Positions 36,932 to 46,059 of a stretch of 64,000 nucleotides of DNA are shown one piece after another (the stretch's first letter is position 1; every line of letters starts with the position of its first letter). The position numbers and the translations under genes are program-made. The stretch covers positions 186,001 to 250,000 of the forward strand of contig NZ_BJMM01000003.1 of assembly GCF_006539165.1 (NCBI RefSeq). The letters run 5' to 3'. The stretch is from Streptomyces cacaoi (lineage in GTDB: Bacteria; Actinomycetota; Actinomycetes; Streptomycetales; Streptomycetaceae). The notes under the pieces are model-generated. The model worked only from the letters and a program-made list of their open reading frames with translations, was not told the DNA's origin and did not search any database.

Positions 36932-37158
36932 CCCTTCTGGGAAGGCGGAGCCCCGTCGGCCCGAAGAGGGTCTCTCCTGTGCACCGGCGTACGAATGCGC
37001 ACGGAACCGGAAAACCGCTGGATGCGGTGATATCTCGGCGGCCTTGGTGGGGATCGGGGCGAGGAGCCGCGAGTGCCCGGTGTCGGTTTCGGTGGCAGCG
37101 ATGAGTTTTTCGTGGTCGGGGAGTCCTACGTCTGTTGTCGACCACACAGGAGGAACAG

Positions 37159-37803
37159 GTGGCTCAGCTGCTGAGGGTCCAGAACTTCACCGTCTCAAGT
37201 GACGGGATCGGTGCCGGTGAGGAGCAGAGTCCGGAGAGGCCGTTCGGCCATGTCGATCCCGGGGAGCTGTTCGCCTGGGCCGGTGCGACGGCGAGCTGGC
37301 CGGGGCGTACCGACCCCGGCGGGAGCCGGGGCCTCGATGACTACTTCACGCGGGACTTCGCACGCAACATCGGTGCCGAGATCATGGGCCGCAACAAGTT
37401 CGGGCCCCAGCGCGGGCCCTGGCAGGACCACGAGTGGCGCGGCTGGTGGGGTGACGAACCTCCTTTCCACACCCCGGTGTTCGTCATGACCCACCACGAG
37501 CGGCCGTCGTTCACGCTCTCCGACACCACGTTCCACTTCGTCGACGGCTCCCCGGCCGCGGTTCTGGAGCGTGCGCGGGAGGCGGCGCGGGGGAAGGACG
37601 TCCGGCTCGGCGGCGGGGTCACCACCATCCGGCAGTTCCTCGACGCCGATCTGGTCGACACCCTGCACGTGGCGGTCTCGCCGGTGAAGCTCGGGTCCGG
37701 ACTACGGCTCTGGGAGTCCCCCGAGGAGCTGTCGGACCGGTTCCACCTGGAGGTCGTGCCCAGCCCGAGCGGGGTGACGCACCACCTGTTCTGGCGCAGG
37801 TGA
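37159..37803 (+). CDS. Dihydrofolate reductase family (RibD C-terminal-like) protein
   Basis: 214 aa from GTG 37159, with AGGAGG five bases upstream. It belongs to the RibD-C/DHFR-like fold: LLRVQNFTVSSDG at the start, IMGRNKFGP, PVFVMTHHERP, and GGGVTTIRQFLDADLVDTLHVAVSP. Standalone members in actinomycetes are NADPH-binding proteins with unassigned substrates. It is neither a complete RibD (no deaminase domain) nor a classical FolA. It is divergent from the lipase, 227 bp away. Confidence 0.9.
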   Translation: MAQLLRVQNFTVSSDGIGAGEEQSPERPFGHVDPGELFAWAGATASWPGRTDPGGSRGLDDYFTRDFARNIGAEIMGRNKFGPQRGPWQDHEWRGWWGDEPPFHTPVFVMTHHERPSFTLSDTTFHFVDGSPAAVLERAREAARGKDVRLGGGVTTIRQFLDADLVDTLHVAVSPVKLGSGLRLWESPEELSDRFHLEVVPSPSGVTHHLFWRR

Positions 37804-37827
37804 GCAGGTGGTGCGTGACGACGAGGG

Positions 37828-37855
37828 GCGCCCCGCGGGGAGGTCCGCGGGGCGC
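37828..37855 (+). terminator. Hairpin after the DHFR-like gene
   Basis: 11-bp perfect arms (GCGCCCCGCGG and complement) with a 6-nt loop, 25 bp after the stop codon. Confidence 0.65.
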
Positions 37856-38643
37856 GCCGCGTTCCGTTTCAGCCGTGGTCTGTGCTGTGGCGCCGGTTCA
37901 GGCACCCCCGTGCCGAAGTCGGAGCACGAGGAAGGCTCGCGGCGGAGCGCCGCGCCGCGTAGGGGCCCTACTGCGGGCTCATGTGCCAGGGGCTGTCGGG
38001 GAGCTCCGGACCGCCTCACCTGTCTGCCCTCGACTGACGGCGCGCTCTGCCGGACCTGCGCGTCCCAGGGGCCGCCGACAGGGAGGGGAGCGGGATGGGG
38101 ACGGGGCGGAGCGCCGGCAGCGGCACGGTGTCCGGAACCGGCGCCCGCGCCGAGCCGGTGCTGACCGAGCGCGAGGAAGGAGCCGCGGCACGCACCGCGC
38201 GCTGGGCAGATGCGCGGTGGGGCTGGCTCCTTCGGGAGGTTCCCGCGCCGGGGGAACACTCGCCGACTGTGCTTACGCACGCCTGCGACACAGGGCCCCA
38301 GCAGGGAACTCCCTTGCTGGACTGCGGCTCAGCGGAGGTTCTGCCAGGGCTCACTACCGGCCGGGTACGCCTGACGCCGAAGTCCGCACGAGCAGCCGCC
38401 ATGTGGCGGTGGATGTGCGGTCGGCGTGCGGACCATCGGCTCCTGATGGCACCACAGTTGGGCCGGGCCGCGCGCTGCCGGAACCCGGCGGCCCCCGCAG
38501 ACGGTGCCACGGACGCCTCGCCCCGCAGCGGCTCCTCTCACCCCCGTCCCACCTCGGTATGGCCCACACCCTGGCTCCGGGGAGTGATGTGTGGCGGAAC
38601 CCCCGCTCTCTAGCGTGCGGCTCTCTTCGACGAAAGGGCGCAC
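37856..38643. other. Long gap without a supported gene
   Basis: About 790 bp with several open frames on both strands, none resembling a family or showing streptomycete codon bias with a plausible start. It holds the second copy of an 18-bp repeat (38497-38514) and presumably the promoter of the MFS gene. It may be a decayed region. Confidence 0.5.
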
Positions 38644-40074
38644 GTGGTCGAGTGCACAGGCGCGGGGCAGGAGTTGGGCCGCTCGGGAGTGGAGCCGGGA
38701 GGGCCGGTCCGTGTCGGGAAGGGCGCCGTCTGGGCTCTCGGTCTGCTGGCGGCGGCCACCGGGGCCCTGGAGTCGGTGGTGGCGCCGACGCTCCCGCTGT
38801 TGCAGCGGGAACTGTCCATGAGCCCGGCCCAGGGGGCGATGCTCAGCATCGCGATGCTCGTCACCGGCGCCCTCGTCACCCCCGTCGCGGGAAGCCTCGG
38901 TGACCGCTACGGCGGGAAGCGCGTCATGCTGCGGCTGATGACGGTGGTTGCGGCCGGGGGTCTGGTGTCGTCGCTGGCGCCGAATCCGGCGGTGCTGCTG
39001 CTCGGTCAGGTGCTGGAGGGCGCGATGGTCGGGGCGATGCCGCTCTCGTTCGTCCTGGTGCGCCGGCACCTGTCGACGGGGGAGTCCCAGGTGGCCATCG
39101 GGGTGGTCAGCGGGCTGTTCGTGGGCGGCGGCATGCTGGGCACGTTGATCGCCGGACCCCTCGCGGAAGGGCTGTCCCGGCACTGGATGTTCGCGGTACC
39201 GACGTGCGTGATCGTCGTGGCGACGCTGTGCGTCCACAGGCTGATGCCGGACGATCCGCCGACGGGCTCGACGGCGCGGATCGACTGGCCCGGCCTGGCG
39301 CTGCTGAGCGGCGTTCTGCTGACGCTCATGCTCGGGCTCTCGATGGCGCCCGAGATCGGCGGCCGTCCGCTGGTGCTCGGTGCCCTCGCCGTGCTGCTGG
39401 CTCTGCTCGTGACCGGCTGGGTCCTCGTCGAACGCCGTTCGGCCTCGCCGATGGTCGATCCGGATCTGGTGGCGAGGCCGGCGGTGTGGCGCTCCTACGT
39501 GGTCACCTTTGCCGTCTGCGTGGGCACCTCGGCGTCGATGTATCTCGTTCCGCAGCTGTTCGCGGTGTCGGGCGACGGATACGGCTTCGCCGCCGGCGCC
39601 ACCGACATCGGGCGGTATCTGCTGCCCGCCGCCGTCGCGGGCGCGGTCAGCGGCCCGCTCGGTGGGATCGCGGCGCGGCGGTTCGGCTCGCACGCCGTCG
39701 TCGCCACCGGAATCGGCGTCATGACGGCCACGTTGGCCGCCATGGCGTGTGTGCACACCGAGGTCTGACATCTCGTCGTCGGCAAGACCCTGGTCGCGCT
39801 GGCCGGCGGGGTCTGCGTCACGGCGATGGTCGTCAGGACCGCCACCGCCGTCGATCAGGGCAGCACCGGCACCGCCACCGGCCTGGTCCTGGTGGCCCGC
39901 GTGATCGGCTTCGCCGCCGGCGCACAGGTCAGCGGTGCCTTCCTCACCGCGGGGACCCGTCCCGGGACGGAAACCCCGGCCGAATCGGCCTTCGTCACCG
40001 GCTTCGTCGTCGCCGGTGCCGTCACGGCCCTCTCCCTGCTCGCCGTCCGCACCGTGAACAGGCCCGCGGCATGA
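38644..40074 (+). pseudogene. MFS transporter interrupted by an in-frame TGA
   Basis: A 476-codon frame from GTG 38644 encodes a major-facilitator drug-type exporter: TM1 near residue 27, then DRYGGKRVMLRL (the loop 2-3 motif GxxxDRxGxR/K) and about 12-14 helices. At codon 375 (39766-39768, after ACVHTEV) there is TGA. The frame then continues without change, through LVVGKTLVALAGGVCVTAMV and two or three further helices, to RTVNRPAA and a stop at 40074. The base before the break fits a CGA-to-TGA change. Either the gene is dead, the truncated 374-residue protein is made, or the stop is read through. It is followed closely by a monooxygenase gene. Confidence 0.85.
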
Positions 40075-40162
40075 CGACACCGTGACCAAGCCCGCGGCAC
40101 GACGACACCGTGACCAAGCCCGCGGCACGACGACACCGTGCACAAGCCCGCGGCATGACGAC
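40051..40162. repeat. 28-bp minisatellite, four units
   Basis: Four tandem copies of a 28-bp unit (20 bp like ACCGTGACCAAGCCCGCGGC plus 8 bp such as ACGACGAC). The first unit is the end of the MFS gene and supplies its last codons and stop. The following units are near-identical copies. Confidence 0.9.
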
Positions 40163-40205
40163 CTTCGCGGCCACATCCGCAGCATGGAAACAAAGGAGTC
40201 AACGC

Positions 40206-41426
40206 ATGGTATTCGCCGGTCTGTCGGCAGGCGCCCGCTCCGCCGCGAGGCGCAAGGTCCTGATATCGGGGGCCGGTATCGCCGGGCCCGCCCTGGCGTT
40301 CTGGCTGAACCGCTACGGATACGCCGTGACGGTGGTGGAGAAGGCCGGCACGCCGCGGAGCGGGGGCTACCCCGTCGATGTGCGGGGCACCGCCCTGGAG
40401 GTCGTCCGGAGGATGGGGATCCTGCCCCGGCTGAGGGACGCCCATGTCGACTCGCGTCGGATCACCTTTCTCGACGGGGACGGCGGCCACGTGGCCTCGC
40501 TCAGCCCGCACGCCGTCGCCGGAAGTGTCCAGGGACACGATCTGGAGGTGCGGCGCGGGGACCTGGCCGATGCCCTGCACACGGCGGTCCGTGACGAGGT
40601 GGAGTTCCTCTTCGACGACTCCGTCGACGCCCTCGACCAGTCCGGCCACGGGGTCGATGTCACCTTCCGCAGGGGCGGCAGCCGTACGTTCGACATGGTC
40701 TTCGGCGCGGACGGTCTGCACTCGCGCACCCGGGAGTTCCTGTTCGGCCCCGAGGAGCGGTTCCACCGGTATCTCGGCTACTGCTTCGCCGTGTTCACCC
40801 TGCGCAACACCTTCGGCCTCTCCCACGAGGTGACGATGTGGAACACTCCGGGCAGGGCAGCGGCCCTCTACGCCGTGGGGGACAGCGACGACGTGCACGC
40901 GTTCCTGGCCTGTGCCCGGCCCGAACCGCCCTTCGGTACCGCGGCGTTCCGTACCACCGCAGGTCAACGGGAGCTGTTCGCCGCGCAGTTCGCGGACGCG
41001 GGCTGGGAGGTCCCCGGCCTGATCACCGCCCTGCGCGACGCGGACGACCTGTTCCTCGACGTGGTCAGCCAGATCCGGATGCCCCGCTGGTCACAGGGCA
41101 GGGTCGCGCTGGTGGGCGACGCCGCCTACGCCCCGTCGTTCCTGACCGGCCAGGGCACCAGCCTCGCGCTCGTCGGCGCGTACATGCTCGCCGGTTCCCT
41201 GGCCGGCCGGGACCACGCCGCAGGCTTCGCCGCCTATGAACACGCCACCCGCGAGTTCGTGACCTTGAACCAGGACCAGGCGGGCATGGGCGAGGCCACC
41301 CTCTTCCCCACCACGGCCCGGGCCCTGGAGCAGCGCAACGCCAGGCTGCGCCGGCTCGGCACCGTGCCCTCCCGCACGGGACGACCGGCCCACTCGGCCC
41401 TCACCCTGCCCACGTTCCCCGGCTGA
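40206..41426 (+). CDS. FAD-dependent monooxygenase
   Basis: 406 aa from ATG 40206, with AAAGGAG upstream. FAD motif GAGIAGPALAFWLNRYGY near residue 22, then GADGLHSRTREFLFG (DG motif) and the second FAD motif GDAAYAPSFLTGQGTSLAL. It resembles the TetX/aromatic hydroxylase group of actinomycetes that modify drugs or pigments. It sits right after a (broken) MFS exporter gene, a common pairing for antibiotic inactivation and efflux, although no regulator gene is beside it. Substrate unknown. Confidence 0.92.
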   Translation: MVFAGLSAGARSAARRKVLISGAGIAGPALAFWLNRYGYAVTVVEKAGTPRSGGYPVDVRGTALEVVRRMGILPRLRDAHVDSRRITFLDGDGGHVASLSPHAVAGSVQGHDLEVRRGDLADALHTAVRDEVEFLFDDSVDALDQSGHGVDVTFRRGGSRTFDMVFGADGLHSRTREFLFGPEERFHRYLGYCFAVFTLRNTFGLSHEVTMWNTPGRAAALYAVGDSDDVHAFLACARPEPPFGTAAFRTTAGQRELFAAQFADAGWEVPGLITALRDADDLFLDVVSQIRMPRWSQGRVALVGDAAYAPSFLTGQGTSLALVGAYMLAGSLAGRDHAAGFAAYEHATREFVTLNQDQAGMGEATLFPTTARALEQRNARLRRLGTVPSRTGRPAHSALTLPTFPG

Positions 41427-41474
41427 CCGACCGGCTGACCGAGCGGCTGACCGAGCGACCGACCGGCTGACCGA
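41421..41474. repeat. 12-bp tandem repeat at the monooxygenase 3' end
   Basis: GGCTGACCGA recurs at 41421, 41433, 41445 and 41465, mostly with a 12-bp period. The first copy contains the monooxygenase stop codon. Confidence 0.8.
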
Positions 41475-41735
41475 GCGGCCGTCCTGCCGACCGGCTGTCT
41501 CGGCTGACGTGTGTCCGTGACGTAACGCGGACGTTGCAGGAAAACGCCGGTAACCCGTTGCGGGACACACATATCTCCGTGAGCGGATCGCCCGTGGGCG
41601 GAAGAGGACGTGGCGGCCACCAGCGCCGAGGACGGCCGGTGGGGAGGGACGCTCGCGACCGGCGCGGCAGGGGCCGGGCCGGGGCGCGGGGAAAGGGGTG
41701 TGCGGGCCCTTCCGTGCCCGGCCATGATGCTGATC
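41475..41735. other. Upstream region of the hydrolase gene
   Basis: About 260 bp without a supported gene between the repeat and the alpha/beta hydrolase start. Confidence 0.45.
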
Positions 41736-42650
41736 ATGACTGGATACATCGACGTCCCGGCCCGGCTGGGCACAAGCGTTCTGCCCGACGGGCGGCTGCT
41801 GGGCTGGGCCGAGTGGGGGCCGGTGGACGGGGTGCCCGTGCTGCTCTGTCCCGGCGCGGCCACGAGCAGATGGCTCGGGTTCGGCGGGGGAGTGGTCGAC
41901 GCACTCGGGGTGCGGCTCGTCTCCGTGGACCGTCCGGGGCTCGGAGTCTCGACACCCGCCCCCGGGCGGACCTTCTCCGACTTCGCCGGAGATCTGCGTC
42001 ACCTCTGTGAGCTGCGCGGACTGGGACACCCGGCCGTGGTCGGGAATTCACAGGGCGCGCCCTTCGCCCTTTCCTGCGCCGTGGAGGGGGTGGCCTCGGC
42101 GCTGGCCGTCGTCTCCGGTGCGGACGAGGTCGCCAGGCCGGAATTCACCGCGCTTCTGGACGCGGAAGTGCGGGAACTCGTGGAGCGGACCGAGAGCGAT
42201 CCCGCAGGCGCCGAGGCGTTCTTCGCCGGATTCACCGCGGAGGCGATGTGGAACATGGTCGTTTCCCACAGCCCGGCGTGCGATCTCGCCGTGTACCGGG
42301 ATCCTGCATTCGCTGCCGCGTACCGCAGGGCCTTGAAGGAAGGATTCGCGCAGGGCACCGCCGGTTACGCCCGTGACACGGTCCTCGCGATGGGGCGGTG
42401 GCCCCTCGCGCTCGACGAGATCGCGGTCCCCGTCGACATCTGGTACGGCGAGCAGGACACCAGCCATTCGCCCGACAACGGAACGCTGCTCGCCGCCCGG
42501 GTGCCCGGGGCCCGTCACCGGGTCGTGCCGGGCATCGGCGGCGCCCTGCTGTGGACACACGCCGAGCCGGTCCTCGCCTCCCTGCTGGACGGAGCAGCCG
42601 GCGGCGGTCTCAGCCCGTGGCCTCGGCGTCCGTGCAGGCGCCGTCCGTGA
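41736..42650 (+). CDS. Alpha/beta hydrolase
   Basis: 304 aa from ATG 41736 (another in-frame ATG is at 41724). Typical fold: LLCPGAATSRW (oxyanion region), RLVSVDRPGLG, then the nucleophile elbow GNSQGAPFAL with S105. VDIWYGEQDTSHS carries the likely acid Asp, and LLWTHAEP the likely catalytic His. No signal peptide. Its last 41 bp overlap the end of the opposite-strand tautomerase gene. Function is unassigned; epoxide hydrolases, esterases and haloperoxidase-like enzymes share this form. Confidence 0.88.
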   Translation: MTGYIDVPARLGTSVLPDGRLLGWAEWGPVDGVPVLLCPGAATSRWLGFGGGVVDALGVRLVSVDRPGLGVSTPAPGRTFSDFAGDLRHLCELRGLGHPAVVGNSQGAPFALSCAVEGVASALAVVSGADEVARPEFTALLDAEVRELVERTESDPAGAEAFFAGFTAEAMWNMVVSHSPACDLAVYRDPAFAAAYRRALKEGFAQGTAGYARDTVLAMGRWPLALDEIAVPVDIWYGEQDTSHSPDNGTLLAARVPGARHRVVPGIGGALLWTHAEPVLASLLDGAAGGGLSPWPRRPCRRRP

Positions 42651-43071
42651 AGGTGCCGTCCGTGCGGACGCCGTTCATGCGGGCGTCGTAGCCGGTGGCG
42701 GGATCGACGACGCGGCCGGCGGCCCACCAGTTCTCGCCGGCCGTTTCGTTGATCGTCATCAGGATGTCCTCTTCGGGGACACCGGCGAGCAGCCGGAGGT
42801 TCTCGACGATCGCCCGGAACAGTTCCGCTTTCTGCTCGGCGGGCCGGTGGTTGAAGGACAGCTGGATGAACATGGTGCGTTCGGTGCGGCGCAGGCCGAA
42901 CACGACCGGCTGCATATGGAAGTTGTCGGGCGAGACCTCGTGGAAGACGTGGAACTGGTCGTCGTCGGGAATGCGCAGTACATCGACCATGGCTTTGTGC
43001 AGGGCCGAGGACACATTCCGGCGGTGTTCGGGGGAGGTTCCCCGGCGCAGGTGGACATTGATCAGAGGCAT
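42610..43071 (-). CDS. Tautomerase family protein
   Basis: 153 aa from ATG 43071; removing Met leaves the catalytic proline (PLINVHLRRG). The core is the 4-oxalocrotonate tautomerase-like barrel: RRNVSSALHKAMVDVL, DDQFHVFHEV, FIQLSFNHRPAEQK and EDILMTINET. The last ~30 residues are a Thr/Asp-rich tail with no match to the fold. It is divergent from a LysR gene, which likely controls it. It would isomerise a keto-enol substrate in aromatic or halo-acid breakdown. Confidence 0.9.
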   Translation of the reverse strand: MPLINVHLRRGTSPEHRRNVSSALHKAMVDVLRIPDDDQFHVFHEVSPDNFHMQPVVFGLRRTERTMFIQLSFNHRPAEQKAELFRAIVENLRLLAGVPEEDILMTINETAGENWWAAGRVVDPATGYDARMNGVRTDGTFTDGACTDAEATG

Positions 43072-43219
43072 TGATCCCGGCCTTCCGTCGTGCTCTGTTT
43101 CTGTTTTTCCGTGCCGAACGCCACAGCGCCTGTGTCGCAATGAAGGTCCCCCGTGTGCGGCCGGAAGTCCCGCCGATGCGGCGCTCGTCCGTGTTCTTCA
43201 CGCTAGGACCGCCGCAGGT

Positions 43220-43234
43220 ATTCTTCCAACGAAT
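43220..43234. promoter_or_regulatory. Candidate LysR box
   Basis: ATTCTTCCAACGAAT, a palindrome with the T-N11-A core, 40 bp before the LysR start and in the gap shared with the divergent tautomerase gene. Confidence 0.5.
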
Positions 43235-43274
43235 GTTCGGCATGGTGGGCATGCGGAATCCTCATGGAGGCTCG

Positions 43275-44204
43275 ATGGAGATGACGCTGATCGGGCTGCG
43301 GCTGCTGCGCGAGGTGGCGGAGCGCGGCACCTTCACGGCCGCGGCGGACGCGCTCGGATACACGCAGTCCGCCGTCTCCCGGCAGATCGCCGCGCTGGAA
43401 CAGGCGGCCGGATCCCGGCTGTTCGACCGCTACCCCGGCGGCGTCCGGCTGACCGGACCGGGCCGCGCCCTGCTGCGTCACGCCGTCGTCGCGCTGGACG
43501 CCCTGGAGGCCGCCGACCGGGAGTTGAGCGGGGCTAAGGAGGCCGGGCGGGGCCGGGTCAGGCTGGGCTTCTTCCCCGCTGCCGGAGCGGTGATGATCCC
43601 CCGCACCCTGGCGACGCTGCGCCGGGAGCACCCGCGCCTGCACGTGGCGACACGGGAGGGGACCACGCCCTCGCTGGCGCGCGCCCTGCGTGCCGGCACC
43701 CTGGATCTCGCGCTTCTCTCCTCCAGGCCACCGCACCGCTCGCCCGACACGGACGATCCGCCCCTGAGCGTCGAGCCGTTGCTGGAAGGGCGGCTGCTCG
43801 TGGCCGTCCCGGCGGACGGTCCGTTCGGCGAACGAGGCAGCGTCGACGTCGACGAGATCGCGGCTGCGCCGTGGATCGCCGGCCCCGGCAGTCCGGACGA
43901 GCCGGTCCTCGGCGTCTGGCCCGGCCTGCCCGGCCGGCCCGAGGTCCGCCACACCGCGCGCGACTGGCTGACCAAGCTCCACCTGGTGGCGGCCGGCGCC
44001 GGCATCACCACCATCGCGCCGACACTGCTGCCGGCCGTTCCCGCCGGGGTACGCCTCGTCCCCGTCGAAGGCGTCGCCGAGGAGATACGACGCATCAGCC
44101 TGGTCCGCCTACCGGGGCCTCTCGGCGAGCCCACGCGGACACTGGTGCAGGCCGTGCGCCAAGTGGCCGCCGATTTGGGGCAGTTGCCGGGCTGCGAGGG
44201 GTGA
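43275..44204 (+). CDS. LysR family transcriptional regulator
   Basis: 309 aa from ATG 43275, with GGAGG just upstream. N-terminal winged helix: LIGLRLLREVAERGTFTAAADALGYTQSAVSRQIAALEQ and LFDR. Substrate-binding domain from residue ~90 (GRVRLGFFPAAGAVMIP, ATREGTTPSLARALRAGTLDLALL). It is divergent from the tautomerase, with a T-N11-A palindrome between, so it probably activates that gene when a metabolite binds. Confidence 0.93.
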   Translation: MEMTLIGLRLLREVAERGTFTAAADALGYTQSAVSRQIAALEQAAGSRLFDRYPGGVRLTGPGRALLRHAVVALDALEAADRELSGAKEAGRGRVRLGFFPAAGAVMIPRTLATLRREHPRLHVATREGTTPSLARALRAGTLDLALLSSRPPHRSPDTDDPPLSVEPLLEGRLLVAVPADGPFGERGSVDVDEIAAAPWIAGPGSPDEPVLGVWPGLPGRPEVRHTARDWLTKLHLVAAGAGITTIAPTLLPAVPAGVRLVPVEGVAEEIRRISLVRLPGPLGEPTRTLVQAVRQVAADLGQLPGCEG

Positions 44205-44891
44205 GCGGGTCTCCCCGTCACGCGAGCGGAGCCCGCCAGGCGGGAGCCTCAAGGACGAGTCCGAGCCCGTCCTCCTCGTCCTCGTCCCACCGCTCTCCGA
44301 CCTCGACGACCGCACGCGCGGCCCCCTCCGCTGCTTCCGCGACGAGATCTTCGCCGATCGGTCAGGGTACGACGCCCTCTGGCGACGAGTGTCTCCGCGC
44401 TGTCCTCGCCGCGAGGTGATCGATGAGACGGATCTGAGAGGTCGCCTCAATGTGGCGATGGTATGGGCTGCGGCCATGCCTCTCGGGAGCGCTGATCTTT
44501 CGCCCTCGGCATCGCTCGTACTCCCAGCGGTTCCGGGCAGGGGGAAGGTCGTGTCGCTGACTTAATTGTCGACAGGTCGCCGGGTGGGGTGGGAGGGGGC
44601 AATATAGGCGCCGGGCAGCCATATCCCGGATGCGGTGGTGCGACGATCGCCCCCGCGGGGACAGGGTGCTTTCACCATACGGGGGAGAAGAGAATGACCG
44701 GTGACCGCATGCCCGGAATCATGCCGTCGAGCGAGGCGGCCGCAGGTGCGGGTCCATGGCTGAGGTGCCGAACCACCGGCCCACGTCACGCCGTTGTTCT
44801 GCCGCGCTGATCTCAAGCGCCACTCTTCCGCCTTTTCTTCACGGCCGCCGTACGGCGTGCTGTTGTCGTCCAGCCGGAAAAGGAGTCAGAG
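44205..44891. other. Gap with a possible decayed small gene
   Basis: 687 bp. On the minus strand 44222-44360 encodes a plausible acidic tail (VVEVGERWDEDEEDGLGLV, ending APAWRAPLA, then stop) without any start codon in frame, so it looks like the end of a lost gene. GC is lower around 44400-44600. Nothing else is recognised; the right part holds the promoter of the next gene. Confidence 0.45.
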
Positions 44892-45872
44892 ATGGTCGTG
44901 CCCGAGAACGGACGTCATGCCTCGTACCAGCGTCTGCACTTCACCTACGAGGATCTGCTCAAGGTACGCATCAGCGAGGGGGTGCTCCCGCATGTGGAGA
45001 CCTTCTTCGCGTTACGTGCCCTCTCCGGCCCCGCCGGCGCCGCGCTGTCGGACTGGCAGGCGGTGGTCCGTCCCGAACTGGGTTCCCTGCTGCGGCTGCT
45101 CGTGCCGTTGGGGCAGTGCCTGCCTTCTCCGTCGGTGCTGCTGGGGCTCACCCGGGGCCGCGCCCGTGACACCTCCGCCGCCCAGCTGCGCACGGGAGCT
45201 TCCGGCGAGCAACTGCGCGAAGCGGTGGCCTGCTTCTGGCAGACGGCGGTGGAGCCGTACTGGAGACAGATCGTGACGCATGTCTGGCGCTGTCAGGAGG
45301 AGTTGAGACGGAGACTGGCGAGCGGGGGAGTGGAGGATCTGCTCTCCCATCTGCCGGGCGGGGGGAGCTGGCAGCAGCAGGTGCTGAGCCTGCCCGACGA
45401 ACGCTCCGCGGAGGTGCGGCTGGCCGGGCGGGGGGTGCGGATCACCTCGTCGTTCTTCCTCCAGCACCGCGGCCGCAGGCTGTTGCAGCGGAACGAGGGG
45501 GAGGCCCGGCCCACGCTCTATCTGCCCGCGCCGCTGGCGGAGGAGGAGGCCGCGGTGATCTGGAGCGCGGCGACGGGCGGGGACGGGCAGCTCGCCGCGC
45601 TGATCGGCGCGGGCCGGGCGAGGGTGCTCCAGGCACTGACGGAGAGACGGACGACGGGTCAATTGGCCCAGCTCGCCGGGATATCCGGGCCGGGCGCCAG
45701 CCAGCACACGACGGTGCTGCGGAAGGTGGGACTCATCACCACGCGCCGGGAACGGAACATGGCCTGGCACGAGCTGACGCCGTTCGGCCGGGCGATGCTG
45801 ACCAACCTGGCGGGCGTCGTGGGGCCGGCCGGTGCCGTGGGCGGCTGCCGGCCGCCCGCGACGGTGGGGTAG
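44892..45872 (+). CDS. Winged-helix (ArsR-like) regulator with large N-terminal domain
   Basis: 326 aa from ATG 44892, with AAGGAG upstream. The last ~70 residues form an ArsR-type winged helix: GRARVLQALTERRTTGQLAQLAGIS, SQHTTVLRKVGLITTRRE and LTPFGRAML. The first ~240 residues are a helical domain (FTYEDLLKVRISEGVLPHVE) found in many streptomycete regulators that lie in or near biosynthetic clusters. It faces the leftward amino-acid-modifying operon across a terminator hairpin and is the probable edge and local regulator of the cluster. Confidence 0.88.
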   Translation: MVVPENGRHASYQRLHFTYEDLLKVRISEGVLPHVETFFALRALSGPAGAALSDWQAVVRPELGSLLRLLVPLGQCLPSPSVLLGLTRGRARDTSAAQLRTGASGEQLREAVACFWQTAVEPYWRQIVTHVWRCQEELRRRLASGGVEDLLSHLPGGGSWQQQVLSLPDERSAEVRLAGRGVRITSSFFLQHRGRRLLQRNEGEARPTLYLPAPLAEEEAAVIWSAATGGDGQLAALIGAGRARVLQALTERRTTGQLAQLAGISGPGASQHTTVLRKVGLITTRRERNMAWHELTPFGRAMLTNLAGVVGPAGAVGGCRPPATVG

Positions 45873-45986
45873 GGCGTCCTGCCCGGGGCGGCGTCCGGCC
45901 GGTGCGGCGTCGGCCCGCTCGCCCGCGGGCCGGTGAACCCGCGGCTCGTCGTGGCGGGGCGACCGCGATCGGTGCCGGGCGTGACA

Positions 45987-46029
45987 GAGCCCGTGCCCGC
46001 GCCGGAACTCCGGTGCGCGGCACGGGCTC
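45987..46029. terminator. Hairpin between regulator and oxygenase genes
   Basis: GAGCCCGTGCC (45987-45997) pairs with 46019-46029. The stem then continues through CGCGC/GCGCG. It lies between two convergent genes. Confidence 0.7.
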
Positions 46030-46059
46030 CGTGCCGGTCGGGCGGTCGGGCGGCGCCGG

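Noticed and set aside
38095..38613. A 172-codon rightward open frame before the MFS gene
   Set aside because: No family resemblance, atypical composition (Trp/Arg/Ser-rich), several competing frames of similar quality on the other strand, and no convincing ribosome site.
40051..40162. CRISPR-like array from the 28-bp units
   Set aside because: 28 bp is a plausible CRISPR repeat length, but the units are tandem without spacers and start inside a coding sequence.
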